Below, in pieces: positions 27,801 through 36,867 of a DNA stretch of 60,000 nucleotides (positions within the stretch are counted from its first letter, which is position 1; every line of letters starts with the position of its first letter). A program made the position numbers and the translations under genes. A model generated the notes under the pieces. That model had not been told where the DNA came from and made no database searches. It saw nothing but the letters and a program-made list of their open reading frames with translations. Origin of the DNA: Lineus longissimus (lineage: Eukaryota > Nemertea > Pilidiophora > Heteronemertea > Lineidae); NCBI RefSeq assembly GCF_910592395.1, contig NC_088309.1, forward strand, positions 10,482,501 through 10,542,500, written 5' to 3'.

Positions 27801-30726
27801 GAACTCAACTGTTCAGCGGTCTGTCTGTTAGTATTGTATCTCTAATGACCTTCTCATTTCCAGGAGCTATTTGAGCTTGCACAGAGAAAATTCCTGCGGC
27901 AGATCTCAACATATGCGGACATATTTGAGCTCCACCCTTTCCCACGGCTTGTGATTGTGGACTTCGCTGAACCAGAGGAAGTTGAAGAAGGTAAAGAATA
28001 AGTAGAATCGATCTATTAGGTCTTTTATTTGCGACATTCTTTAAAATGATGTGTGCTGAATACAGGAGAGGTCCCCTGATTACATGAGCTCAATTACATA
28101 GAAAATGCCTGTCAAATCTGTCAAGTGACAGCCTGTACTAGACCTTGTGATCATTTACACTTTCAAGTGTATAACAAGCGAGTTCTGCTTTCCAGAAAAA
28201 CCAGCGTCGGGCGAGAAAGTTGAAGAAACTGCTAAACTCATTGAGGTAGCCAAACCTACCGCCAAGCCAAGGATAAAGGATGAAGTGTTTGGAAGTAACG
28301 CATCCATTGACAGATTGAGCGACCGTGATATTGACCATTCGCGTGATCATGATAAGGACGATACGTCGTCTAGTTCCCGTTCGCAGAAAAAACAGAGAAA
28401 ACGCCGCCAGCTGACTCGAAGGAATCTGAGCAGTGTTGCTCAAATACTGACATTCCTGAGGAGGAAGTTCTGCTATAAGATTCTGTGTGAAAATGAGCAG
28501 GTAAGAATTCAGCAGAGGCGAGGTTTTGATATCATAGAGAACATCCTTGGGACTGGCAGTTACTAATCTTAGTTCTCCTTAGTGCAGTGCTCTGGTTACA
28601 GAGTAGGAATTTGCTGTAAGAGAATGACAGTACTCTCTTTATCTAGTTAAATTCCTCTGCATAATAGACTCCATCTCGGTTAAGAGCGGTCGCATTGGAC
28701 AAAGTGTAACTTCAGTATCATCGTTGTTGCTGGTCTCGCTTGAAATGATGGATGAGCTCGCGTTTGGCAGTGGTGTTGAACAAAGCTGGCATCAAAAGTG
28801 ATCAGGACTTCGTCTTTTTTAAGTCTTATTTCTATCTTCTATTCAGGGCTGGCATCTGGTTGGAGACCCCATACCAGTCTCATCCCATTTTGGCGAGTCA
28901 CAGCTCACCCATTATGCGCCATATCTTGCTAGGATCCTGGCAGTTATCAAGCATAGCTCGAAAATACAGCTCAACTGTATTGGGGGTGAGCAGGGGGAGG
29001 CATTCATTAAATGGCTTGAAGAGGTGAGTTTTACGAAATGTTGGTCAATTCAAGTCGGGATTGAAATCAGAAAAGTGTGATAGTTTAGTCAGGTTTAGTT
29101 AGATTTTTTTTGGGGGGGGGGGGGGCAATTAAATGATGGTAACTATTACCGTGCAGTGGAAGGTGAGTTGGCAGTGAAGAGCTTGGTTAAAATGGCAGTG
29201 AAGAGCTTGGTTAAAATGGCAGTGAAGAGCTTGGTTAAAATGGCAGTGAAGAGCTTGGTTAAAATGGCCTTAGTGATATCAGTGGTCATTTAAGTAATGA
29301 AATGCATTATTGATATTTTCAGACAACTATGAGCCACACCAGTTCGGACTTCAAAGCTGCCTTTCAGACGTTGAGAAGAGATGCCGGAAAAGCTGATCAC
29401 GGGAAATCGGCAAATAATCTCGCAAGGTATCTATTCGTATGTTTTTTACCCTTTTGACCTTGCCAAAGTCACTAAGTTACTCTTTATATGAGCCAGCCAT
29501 TTGATGATACTGTAGCAGAAATGATTGAAGACTATATTAGACTAACCCCATTCTTGGTTGGCCCAGTTTTTGTATAGCCATTCAAGTAAATTGTATGCTA
29601 AGAAGAAGATCCCATTCTTTGAAAGGTGACTATCATTTTGTGTGTTTTTTGGTGAAGTGGGAATGAGTTGCACCATAGCAGAAAAGGTATAAGATTTCAG
29701 AGTTCTCATGAATCTATGAAATTCTTAGGGGAAGTTACACTCTTGGAGATGACTGGACACCATACTGGTCAGTTTCCATGGTGTATTTATTATGATAACG
29801 TTTCATGTTTATTCTTCTCCCAGATGTCTGACGACCTCAGGCAAGGTGTTCTGGATGTGCAATTCCCAGCACGACAAGTCACGCATGACCGTCCTCACAG
29901 ATACTGCTGCCCCAATATCTGTACCTGCAGACCATAGCGCCGCAATGGAAAATTACATGCTCAATCACATGAGGCCTCTAAAGGACTGGGAGCAGCTAGC
30001 TGAGAAGTATCTTCCCAAGGGTAAGGACACCTCCATCATCGGTCATGCATTCTAAATACAATGCTGAAAAGATATGAAGAGGATATATTTTAGTCCTATT
30101 TGTGAACAACACCTTTTGGTTCAAAATCTTAAAATCAACCGAACCCAAAGCAACCGAAATTCTTTTATTGAAATTTTTGTGAAAGTTTTAGTGTCGATTA
30201 TGAGATATCAGTTTCAAGATTTCCAAGTTCTGTCTGTTTGCTTCCAGATGTGACTTACCTTAGTCCAGACAAATCCACTGAGGGGAAAGGAGAAACAGAA
30301 AAACGAGACACACAACCAGAGGTGACGGACAAGCTTCAACAGGGCACAGCCACGACGGGGAGTGGGGTGCCACTACAGGGTAAAACGACATTGGGCATCG
30401 AGGGGAAAAAGGAGGAGTCGGCCACAGGGAGTAAGAAGCCTGGGGAGTCGGTCAAAGGGAGTAGGACATCCCTGCAAGGAAAAACAGAAAGAAAGCGAAA
30501 AGAAACAGATTTAAAAGCTGCAGCAATGGGAAGTAGTGCCTCGATTCGGTCGGTAACGAAAACGGAACATCCGGTTCCAAGCAGTAGTACTGAGATCAAA
30601 GCCGAGGGGAAAGAGCGGCCAGAGTTTCATGCCAGGAGTAAGTTCAAGGCTGCGGGTTATGCTGCTCAAGCGTCAGTCAAAGCTGCAAATTATCAGAAGG
30701 GGAGCAAGGCTTGTGTAATTTTGTAA
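3219..30726 (+). CDS. Gene A: giant double-ROCO, double-TIR protein with CaaX end (53 coding exons)
   Basis: Exons joined in phase: 3219-3867, 4183-4253, 4464-4605, 5137-5201, 5558-5681, 6012-6113, 6428-6627, 6936-7067, 7260-7414, 8487-8610, 8874-9113, 9398-9628, 10016-10147, 10424-10631, 10851-10996, 11355-11547, 11958-12111, 12855-12936, 13269-13501, 13826-14000, 14272-14409, 14746-14890, 15120-15230, 15582-15671, 16040-16180, 16357-16431, 17206-17331, 17745-17929, 18171-18269, 18672-19488, 19871-20065, 20333-20498, 20794-20861, 21133-21380, 21741-21937, 22253-22334, 22602-22748, 22909-23073, 23457-23650, 24029-24173, 24448-24565, 24881-25076, 25461-25695, 26040-26206, 26501-26609, 26855-27037, 27405-27581, 27864-27990, 28196-28500, 28847-29023, 29323-29426, 29824-30020, 30248-30726. 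All borders are GT-AG. The sum is 9,666 nt, about 3,221 residues. Exon lengths and phases from exon 17 on are mirrored in gene B, which supports the joins. No such gene has a name I recognise. A GTP-regulated TIR signalling role is inferred from the domains. Confidence 0.9.
4183..6113 (+). CDS. Gene A exons 2-6: N-terminal leucine-rich repeats (LRR block 1)
   Basis: Residues about 217-384. Irregular leucine-rich repeats resemble the AMN1/F-box type, for example FTGCKKITSCGLALLL and the following IEDIDLCLSGVTMVP. The last repeat (LKLDGCPLICPSL) has the same form and position as the repeat just before the second Roc domain (LAIDDCPSLKTPP). This supports an internal duplication of an LRR-Roc-COR unit. 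LRRs in front of Roc domains usually bind ligand or partner proteins. The exons are short (65-142 bp), which suggests one repeat per exon. Confidence 0.75.
6428..7414 (+). CDS. Gene A exons 7-9: degenerate first Roc (Ras-of-complex) domain
   Basis: Residues about 385-546. The fold order of a Roc GTPase can be followed: a first strand (RKVVILSG, about 398-405), a DLFISEGSIVLIPFF stretch at the place of switch II and the next strand, and LPVLVGLHSNK at the place of the guanine-specificity strand. The catalytic signatures are missing. There is no GxxxxGK[ST] P-loop (it reads SGNDCDFNLGKYI), no DxxGQ, and no [NT]xxD. The domain probably cannot bind or hydrolyse GTP normally and may act as a pseudo-GTPase scaffold or dimer partner of the second Roc. 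The assignment rests on order, context with the COR region and the LRR cap, so it is moderate. Confidence 0.6.
7481..8270. mobile_element. MITE-like element, long copy
   Basis: The ends are TACAGTACAACCTCTCTATT and its imperfect inverse (GGAAGGTTCTACTGTA). The inner sequence is rich in AGAGAGGTGTCC words facing both ways. It lies in the intron between gene A exons 9 and 10. Shorter relatives occur at 36691, 43631, 47361 and 55971. Confidence 0.65.
8487..11547 (+). CDS. Gene A exons 10-16: first COR domain and VPCPTC segment
   Basis: Residues about 547-971. COR hallmarks seen: GSVMYF followed by an acidic stretch and THWFVKLLAVIF (matching NPQWIVDVMACVV of the second COR); ELPMSLLPSFMQR followed by WKRGFLIRRGG (matching LPVGLFNRGQ and WKRGSVLKKNG); a conserved late helix and then VPCPTC, which matches VPCGEC at the end of the second COR. 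COR dimerises ROCO proteins and is read together with Roc. The match in motif order between this block and residues 2120-2403 of the same protein is the best evidence that the whole ROCO unit was duplicated. Confidence 0.7.
11958..12936 (+). CDS. Gene A exons 17-18: cysteine-rich, probably zinc-binding module
   Basis: Residues about 972-1050. After LVPKHLASNL comes C-x2-C-x2-C-x6-C, then across the intron H-C-x-C and C-x2-C-x2-C-x2-C. The cysteine spacing is kept in gene B (59610-59757 and 58977-59058). I do not recognise a named zinc-finger class. The start of exon 17 could instead be at an earlier acceptor (ag at 11937-11938); 11958 was chosen because it matches the gene B junction phase and length. 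Confidence 0.75.
12233..12275 (-). ncRNA. Hammerhead-ribozyme-like motif, copy 1
   Basis: On the - strand: stem I CCACC, core CTGATGA, a stem II of GCC/GGC, core GAAA, then CGCGCGTC and stem I return GGTGG. Core and order fit a type I hammerhead with minimal stem III. The closing pair of stem II is A-A instead of G-C, so activity may be reduced. Confidence 0.55.
12575..12617 (-). ncRNA. Hammerhead-ribozyme-like motif, copy 2
   Basis: Same layout as copy 1, except that the cleavage triplet side reads CGCGCATC. Stem I (CCACC/GGTGG) and both core boxes are intact. Confidence 0.5.
13269..18269 (+). CDS. Gene A exons 19-29: unrecognised conserved middle region
   Basis: Residues about 1051-1556. 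Alternating hydrophobic strands such as NLYVVENIAF, VKIWTEYL and LRLALHGEG suggest one or two beta-rich domains; a conserved RLHPLGYSF block follows (exon 23). Exon 24 is basic, with a KRQR patch. Exon 25 has a tryptophan-rich segment (PMWFFTPEQRTGWEPSY). Exon 28 contains MELPGYDKML, which aligns with AVLPGFDALL of gene B. Every exon has a counterpart in gene B with the same phase, so the region is under constraint, but I know no family for it. Confidence 0.8.
15737..15940. repeat. 34-bp minisatellite, six units
   Basis: Units start at 15737, 15771, 15805, 15839, 15873 and 15907. Each contains TTTATTCAGCC, which resembles a splice acceptor. The array lies in the intron between gene A exons 24 and 25; the exon 24 frame stays open through it. 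Confidence 0.9.
16457..16494. repeat. Perfect hairpin palindrome
   Basis: Arms of about 14 bases (TATAGACCCCACAT and its inverse) surround a short loop, in the intron between gene A exons 26 and 27. It may be the end of an element; no second copy is seen. Confidence 0.5.
18672..20498 (+). CDS. Gene A exons 30-32: second leucine-rich repeat block
   Basis: Residues about 1557-1948. Exon 30 (817 bp, the longest) has about six LxxLxLxxxxLxxLP repeats, for example LTKLEFSGTNLTTLPTDM and LLHLDISMTNITAIPDVV. The repeats are interrupted by a roughly 70-residue insert (from LDVKPG to GFHGDYQP), then resume in exon 31 with FPPEIFELENLTYLDLSY. Exon 32 caps the repeats with DDCPSLKTPPPEI and enters the Roc domain. 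This is the LRR type that precedes Roc in LRRK, MFHAS1 and other animal ROCO proteins. Gene B has an extra intron before the insert and lacks the gene A introns 17930-18170 and 18270-18671. Confidence 0.92.
20333..21937 (+). CDS. Gene A exons 32-35: canonical second Roc GTPase domain
   Basis: Residues about 1930-2119. All key GTPase motifs are seen: P-loop GLGGAGKT (1941-1948, followed by SLV across the intron), DFAGQ switch II (1993-1997), and GTHLD (2049-2053) as the guanine-specificity motif. HQFFLSNRAVYLLLW is the typical ROCO strand after switch II. Exon 34 (21133-21380) contains a 165-bp stretch almost identical to gene B, well above its flanks. The donor of exon 32 (gttaga) is weak; the AG|C junction and the match to gene B support it. 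Predicted activity: GTP binding and slow hydrolysis regulating the attached COR and TIR domains. Confidence 0.95.
22253..24565 (+). CDS. Gene A exons 36-41: second COR domain
   Basis: Residues about 2120-2403. The COR signature is clear: AVRFLHDLGTVQHFDNQFL, NPQWIVDVMACVV, FDLTFPLP, then LPVGLFNRGQVRLYEY, WKRGSVLKKNGHVAL, and a late helix ending FRVPCGECMN. The region after this (FKGSTIRRATGLKTPFLQC) leads into the TIR domains. COR mediates dimerisation and couples Roc to the output domain. Exons 35-37 of gene A add up to 426 bp and correspond exactly to one 426-bp exon of gene B. Confidence 0.92.
24881..25695 (+). CDS. Gene A exons 42-43: TIR domain 1, catalytic glutamate apparently lost
   Basis: Residues about 2404-2547. 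The domain starts at ADIFISYCSED, the classical TIR box 1. It continues with AAGYKCWFEENTEKDVLEERMLALRDAKIFLCMISNNY and a later KPMVIVLVG strand. In NAD-cleaving TIRs the helix after this S-x-x-Y carries an (S)xxCxxE motif; here the segment reads DCCNSFKFA, with Phe where Glu is expected. Gene B has TCCNMFKFA. So the domain is likely a structural or assembly TIR. The identification as TIR is firm; the inactivity is inferred. Confidence 0.88.
26040..27581 (+). CDS. Gene A exons 44-47: TIR domain 2, catalytic glutamate present
   Basis: Residues about 2548-2759. Box 1 reads FFSYCWKNSQ (FISYCWGNSQ in gene B), followed by LKDYLQNNGINSWLDIERAG. Then come LFEDIAEGLRDSQVIVACVSNEYASS and SCQMEFRFA, which keeps the SxxY...CxxE arrangement of NADase TIRs (Glu at about residue 2673). 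A strand LNLPIIVAVVG follows. The order of elements is that of a full TIR domain. It could consume NAD or make a cyclic-ADP-ribose type signal as SARM1 and plant and bacterial TIRs do; no activity can be proven from sequence. The exon-47 tail is strongly basic and acidic (KKKKDAENDDEKK). Confidence 0.85.
27864..28500 (+). CDS. Gene A exons 48-49: linker with charged, basic segment
   Basis: Residues about 2760-2903. Exon 48 encodes FELAQRKFLRQIST and FPRLVIVDFAEP, closely matched in gene B (YELAQRKFLRQLTS). Exon 49 is low complexity: a Ser/Asp-rich run followed by SQKKQRKRRQLTRR, a possible nuclear-localisation or membrane-binding basic patch, then the conserved FCYKILCENEQ. Gene B has a shorter form of exon 49 (42782-42909) with the basic run much reduced. 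Confidence 0.85.
28847..30726 (+). CDS. Gene A exons 50-53: conserved unknown domain and CaaX tail
   Basis: Residues about 2904-3221. Exons 50-52 form a conserved block (GWHLVGDPIP, APYLARILAVIKHSSKIQLNCIGG, GKVFWMCNSQHDKSRMTVL, PLKDWEQLAEKYLP) that I cannot assign. Exon 53 is a disordered Lys/Thr/Ser/Gly-rich tail of about 160 residues ending SKACVIL followed by TAA at 30724-30726. CVIL fits the CaaX prenylation rule; a terminal Leu favours geranylgeranylation. The gene B tail has different composition, yet ends SKACHII, which argues that the last residues are selected. Expected location: the inner face of a membrane. Confidence 0.88.
29170..29265. repeat. 24-bp tandem repeat, four identical units
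   Basis: The unit GGCAGTGAAGAGCTTGGTTA followed by AAAT occurs four times without change, in the intron between gene A exons 50 and 51. Identity suggests recent amplification. Confidence 0.9.
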
Positions 30727-32090
30727 AGATCTTAGACTGTGATTTCAAAGACTGTAGAATATGCAATGGTATTTGACTATATATGAGGCCAGCAGAACTT
30801 TCTGCACTAGCAAAGTATACAAGCTTGTTGGTATTACATACACTGTTTGATGTCACCATTCAGAAAACTAAGGAGTATACTTGTGCTCTTGAACCCAGTT
30901 TGGCTTTGTAGGCTGAAGGTGAGTTACAACTGGCTTGTGAGCAGAGCTGATCAATAGAAAAACCTAGCCTGATCCAGAACACATCAGATGTTTGAGAAAA
31001 TCAGCGTAAGTCATTGTGATTCTCTCCAGCAGTATAATTGGGATACTGTGTTGACGTAATTAAGCCAGTTGATGTGCGCCTGTTACACAAAAGGCCTTTT
31101 CCAGGTAAAAAAGGTATTTTGACAGTCACCTCTCAACTGGCTTTAATTAGGTCATCACAGTGTATTCTTACTTGTATTACTTGACCAGGACAAAAGAAAC
31201 ATTCGTTTATGTACATGTACATGCAATATCAAAATGCTTAAGGTTTTTAGTGAGATATTTATGATAGATATCATGTTTTACACTATTTACGATATATTTT
31301 GGTATTTGCAGTAGATATTTCTTTATTTGTTGCCAAGATTATATTTTTATACAGATTATTGATGTCACATTTCTCTGTGGCGTGAGTGCCAGACAGTTAC
31401 AAGTTGTTTTGGTACATATCTATCTCACCAGCAATGAAAAAACTAGATGCGTGTATTTTTCTACTGAAGTCAGTGTTTTGATGATGTAACACTGTCTCGC
31501 AACAGTAAGCAATGCTCTGCCTACTAGCATTGCTGAAATCATGTAACTGTGATACCTGTTTATCCACCTTAGCGAAATTTTGGTCACTTTTGTGATAACT
31601 ACCCGAAGAATGCGATCCAGTTTTCTCCGTCCATTTACAAATTTCCTTAATGTCAAATTATTTGAAAGTACACTTATTTTTGTAGTTCATATATTTCATA
31701 TATCTTTTTAGTAGTTTGTTCTGTGATAAAAATGTAGCTTTTGTAGAGAAGTATGTTTATGTCATACTAGGGGCCTACAAGAGATATTAAGTTTGCAAAG
31801 ATAAACGGGTCTGCATTAAGTGTTTCAGCTGGGCGCCAGGCCATTTGGCCTCTTGTTGTTGTTTGTTCGTAATGGATTTATTCATCGATGTACATCCTGT
31901 TTAATTTGTATCAAAGAAGTTGTTGAAACACTCTTTGGCTCTATGTGAAAACTGCAATAATATTGTTATAATTTCTTTTTTGCAATAATTAAGTTATAGG
32001 GCCTAAATTGATACTTTACGAGTTGCTGAATTTTTTCTGTCTTGGATTCTGAGTTGTAATCTGGTACAGTTGGATTATGAACACAGACTG
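30727..32090 (+). other. 3' flank of gene A
   Basis: No coding signal. I see no canonical AATAAA on the + strand before the minisatellite, so the 3' end of the transcript is not placed. AT-rich stretches occur near 31240-31350. Confidence 0.4.
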
Positions 32091-32099
32091 TAAATGACC

Positions 32100-34560
32100 T
32101 CCCGGCATGTCTATAAAGGCATGTCTTCCAAGGACAATCTAAGACTCCAACATAGCATGTCTTCGAAAGGAAAACCTGAAACTCCATGTGCCCATGTCTT
32201 CCTGGGACAAGTCAAAATTCCACCCTTCCATGTCTTCAAAGAACAACCTGAGATACCATGTTCGCATGTCTTCCTAGTACAAGCCAAAATTCCACCCTTC
32301 CATGTCTTCAAAAACAACCTGAGACACCATGTTCCCGTGTCTCCCTAGGACAAGTTGAGACTCCTCCCTAGCTTGTCTTTGAAGAACAACCTGAAACACC
32401 ATGTTCGCATGTCTTCCTAGGACAAGTTAAGACTCCTCCCTAGCATGTCTTTGAAGAACAACCTGAAACACCATGTTCCCGTGTCTCCCTAGGACAAGTT
32501 AAGACTCCTCCCTAGCATGTCTTTGAAGAACAACCTGAGACACCATGTTCCCGTGTCTCCCTAGGACAAGTTAAGACTCCTCCCTAGCATGTCTTTGAAG
32601 AACAACCTGAGACACCATGTTCCCGTGTCTCCCTAGGACAAGTTAAGACTCCTCCCTAGCATGTCTTTGAAGAACAACCTGAGACACCATGTTCCCGTGT
32701 CTCCCTAGGACAAGTTAAGACTCCTCCCTAGCATGTCTTTGAAGAACAACCTGAGACACCATGTTCCCGTGTCTCCCTAGGACAAGTTAAGACTCCTCCC
32801 TAGCATGTCTTTGAAGAACAACCTGAGACACCATGTTCCCGTGTCTCCCTAGGACAAGTTAAGACTCCCCCCTAGCATGTCTTTGAAGAACAACCTCAGA
32901 CACCATATTCCCGTGTCTCCCTAGGACAAGTTGAGACTCCTCCCTAGCTTGTCTTTGAAGAACAACCTGAAACACCATGTTCCCGTATCTCCCTAGGACA
33001 AGTTGAGACTCCTCCCTAGCTTGTCTTTGAAGAACAACCTGAAACACCATGTTCGCATGTCTTCCTAGGTCAAGTTGAGACTCCTCCCTAGCTTGTCTTT
33101 GAAGAACAACCTGAAACACCATGTTCCTGTGTCTCCCTAGGACAAGTTAAGACTCCTCCCTAGCATGTCTTTGAAGAACCACCTGAGACACCATGTTCCC
33201 GTGTCTCCCTAGGACAAGTTAAGACTCCTCCCTAGCATGTCTTTGAAGAACAGCCTGAGACACCATGTTCCCGTGTCTCCCTAGGACAAGTTAAGACTCC
33301 TCCCTAGCATGTCTTTGAAAAACAACCTGAGACACCATGTTCCCGTGTCTCCCTAGGACAAGTTAAGACTCCTCTCTAGCATGTCTTTGAAGAACAACCT
33401 CAGACACCATGTTCCCGTGTCTCCCTAGGACAAGTTAAGACTCCTCCCTAGCTTGTCTTTGAAGAACAACCTGAGACACCATGTTCCCGTGTCTCCCTAG
33501 GACAAGTTAAGACTCCTCCCTAGCATGTCTTTGAAGAACAACCTCAGACACCATGTTCCCGTGTCTCCCTAGGACAAGTTAAGACTCCTCCCTAGCATGT
33601 CTTTGAAGAACAACCTGAGACACCATGTTCCCGTGTCTCCCTATGACAAGTTAAGACTCCTCCCTAGCATGTCTTTGAAGAACAACCTGAGACACCATGT
33701 TCCCGTGTCTCCCTAGGACAAGTTAAGACTCCTCCCTAGCATGTCTTTGAAGAACAACCTCAGACACCATGTTCCCGTGTCTCCCTAGGACAAGTTGAGA
33801 CTCCTCCCTAGCATGTCTTTGAAGAACAACCTGAGACACCATGTTCCCGTGTCTCCCTAGGACAAGTTAAGACTCCTCCCTAGCATGTCTTTGAAAAACA
33901 ACCTGAGACACCATGTTCCCGTGTCTCCCTAGGACCAGTTAAGACTCCTCTCTAGCATGTCTTTGAAGAACAACCTCAGACACCATGTTCCCGTGTCTCC
34001 CTAGGACAAGTTAAGACTCCTCCCTAGCATGTCTTTGAAGAACAACCTCAGACACCATGTTCCCGTGTCTCCCTAGGACAAGTTAAGACTCCTCCCTAGC
34101 ATGTCTTTGAAAAACAACCTGAGACACCATGTTCCCGTGTCTCCCTATGACAAGTTGAGATTCCTCCCTAGCTTGTCTTTGAAGAACAACCTCAGACACC
34201 ATGTTCCCGTGTCTCCCTAGGACAAGTTAAGACTCCTCCCTGGCATGTCTTTGAAGAACAACCTCAGACACCATGTTCCCGTGTCTCCCTAGGACAAGTT
34301 AAGACTCCTCTCTAGCATGTCTTTGAAGAACAACCTCAGACACCATGTTCCCGTGTCTCCCTAGGACAAGTTAAGACTCCTCCCTAGCATGTCTTTGAAA
34401 AACAACCTGAGACACCATGTTCGTATGTCTTCCTAGGAAAAGCCAAAATTCCTCCCTTCCATGTCTTCAAAGAACAACCTGAGACACCATGTTCGCATGT
34501 CTTCCTAGGACAAGTTAAGACTCCTCCCTAGCATGACGCGTCTTCAAAGGTCAACCTGAG
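32100..34560. repeat. 72-bp minisatellite (about 30 units)
   Basis: The unit is a dimer of two diverged 36-bp halves, one around TGTCTTTGAAGAACAACCTG and one around TGTCTCCCTAGGACAAGTTA. Units from about 32,340 to 34,420 are nearly uniform, with a few single-base variants shared by neighbouring units. The left edge holds less regular units. Confidence 0.92.
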
Positions 34561-35860
34561 CCTGATATTGGCACTTCTTCGAAGGACAATTTGAGACACC
34601 ACATTGGAAGGACAACCTCAGACCTATTGTTTTCCAAGGTCAATCACTTTGGCATGTTTTTCAAGGACAGCCTCTGATTTCAAATTGGTGAGCTCTACTA
34701 GGACATCCTGAAACTCCATGTTGCCATGTTTTCAAGAGACAACCCGACACTCCATGTTGGCACATCTTCCAAGGAAAACTTTAGACTCTACGTTGGCATG
34801 TCTTCCAAGGAAAGCCTATGTCTACTAGTTGGCATGTCTGCCAAGGACAATCTGAGGTTCCACGTTGGATTGCCTTCAAAGTACAACCTGAGACTGTACA
34901 TTTGCATAATTACCAAGGACAACCTGACACTCCACGTTGGCACATCTTCCAAGGACAACCTGAGACTCCATGTTTGTATGTCTTCCAAGGACAACCTGAG
35001 ACGCCATGTATGTATTTATTCGAAGCACAACCTGAGACTTGTCGTTGACATGTCTTCCAATGACAACCCGAGACTTCACATTGACATGCCTCAAGGAGAC
35101 TTCACATTGTCATGTCTTACAAGGACAACCTGAGACTCCATGTTGACGTGTCTTCAAAGGACAACCTGAGCCTATATTGGCACTTCTTCGAAGGACAATT
35201 TGAGATACCACATCGGAAGGACAACCTCAGACCTATTGTCTTCCAAGGGCAATCACTGTGGCAATCACTTTGGCATGTTTCTCAAGGAGAGTCTCTGATT
35301 TCAAAATTGGTGAGCTCTACTAGGACAACCTGAAACTCCATGTTGCCATGTTTTCAAGAGACAACCCGACACTCCATGTTGGCACATCTTCCAAGGAAAA
35401 TCTTGGACTCTACGTTGGCATGTCGTCCAAGGAAAGTCTGTGTCTACTAGTTGCCATGTCTGCCAAGGACAATCTGAGGTTCCACGTTGGATTGCCTTCA
35501 AAGTACAACCTAAGACTGTACATATACTTACCAAAGACGACCTGACACTCCACGTTGGCACACCTTCCAAGGACAACCTTGGACTTTACGCTGACTTGTC
35601 TTCCGAGGAAAGTCTGAGACCCCTCATTCGCATGTCCAACAAGGACAACCTGAGACTCCACTTTAACATGTCTTCCATGGTCAACCTGACACTTTACTAG
35701 GCATGTCTTCCAAAGGCAAGCTGAGACTTTCACCTGAGCTGGTATTCAGAGGACAATCTGAGACACCACGCTCACATCTCTTCCAAGGACAACCTGAAGC
35801 TCCATGTTGGCATGTCTTCAAAGGACAACCTGAGACTCCATGGTGCACACACTGGTCACC
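34560..35860. repeat. Diverged 36-bp minisatellite with a 620-bp higher-order duplication
   Basis: Monomers resemble CATGTCTTCCAAGGACAACC followed by TGAGACTCCATGTTGG. A block of about 620 bp occurs twice (for example 34726 onward and 35348 onward). Because 36 is divisible by three, both strands show open 12-residue repeats; no splice sites or start context support a gene. Confidence 0.88.
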
Positions 35861-36690
35861 AAATTGATGGTGAAAATCACCATTGCTGATTGGCGAAGAA
35901 GAGTAGACTCTCATTAAGTCTTCAGTGTGGGGTCCTCATTGCAGCTAAGAGTTTCATCCTCAAGAAGGAAAATGATGGATCACTTAAATGACTTGTAATA
36001 TATTTATTCAATTAAACAGCTTCTTCTATTATTGCATACAGACAGGCATTGTAGGTTTTTTACTTAAGGTCTGGTAATTGATTCAGAACCACATTACATT
36101 AGTCACCAATGTTGTTCTTTTCAATGTAATATTGAAATAAGAGGTACAGAATGGGCAAGGACAATAACCTATGAATACTTTGCCAGGACTGATAAATGTG
36201 TCCAGTCAGCAGTTTATGTTTATAACGGACAATAAAAGAACACAGAATAAGGAAAGACATCACATTGCACCTAATAAACTTATATTTTTGGGTGGCAATA
36301 TCATTTTTGGACGGCAGAATTAACTGTGATGACCCCAAAGAAAATTGCATTTGGAGACGTTATAACTAGTGACCTCTTGTTTGGCAAGAACAGCTTTTCT
36401 TTTAAATATAACAGCCCAATCACATCCCTCTACTGAGTCAGCACATACATGAATATTACACCGAGTTTACTTGATTATCATACAAGACAAGAGATCCATA
36501 TAATTACTACTCCACACGTTATCATTTAAAGATGCTCTATCATTTGAGAGACACACTTTTTGAATGAGTCTCTCCCTGACCGATGATACATTATTTTGAT
36601 TCCTTATCATTTCCAAACCTAGATTCGTTTTGAAACTTACAGTTGTGATCTAATTACAACAATAAATATATCACATTTCCTTCATATATG

Positions 36691-36867
36691 TACAGTAGAA
36701 CCTCCCTTAGCAGACACCTCTGCCAGGCGGACACCTCTACAATACGGACACGTCCGGCCAGTCCCGATTTTTTCTAAGTCATTTCCAATAACAAAAACCT
36801 CTCTATTCCGAATTGCGGACAGGGCGATGGCCAATTTTTGGTCCAATTCCCTCCCAATTACGGACAG
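36691..36867. mobile_element. Truncated MITE copy
   Basis: This copy begins TACAGTAGAACCTCCCTTAG and continues with the reverse complement of positions about 8085-8270 of the long copy, including the GGCGATGGCCAATTTTTGG segment. The other end is lost. It lies in the 3' flank of gene B. Confidence 0.65.

Noticed and set aside
32859-33122. 87-residue repeat frame on the - strand
   Set aside because: It lies wholly inside the 72-bp array, and other units have stops in the same frame.
34726-35133. 135-residue open frame with 12-residue repeats
   Set aside because: It is a by-product of a 36-bp minisatellite; both strands are open and no splice or start signals support it.
32100-35860. CRISPR-like array
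   Set aside because: The units are contiguous tandem repeats with no unique spacers, in a eukaryotic genome.
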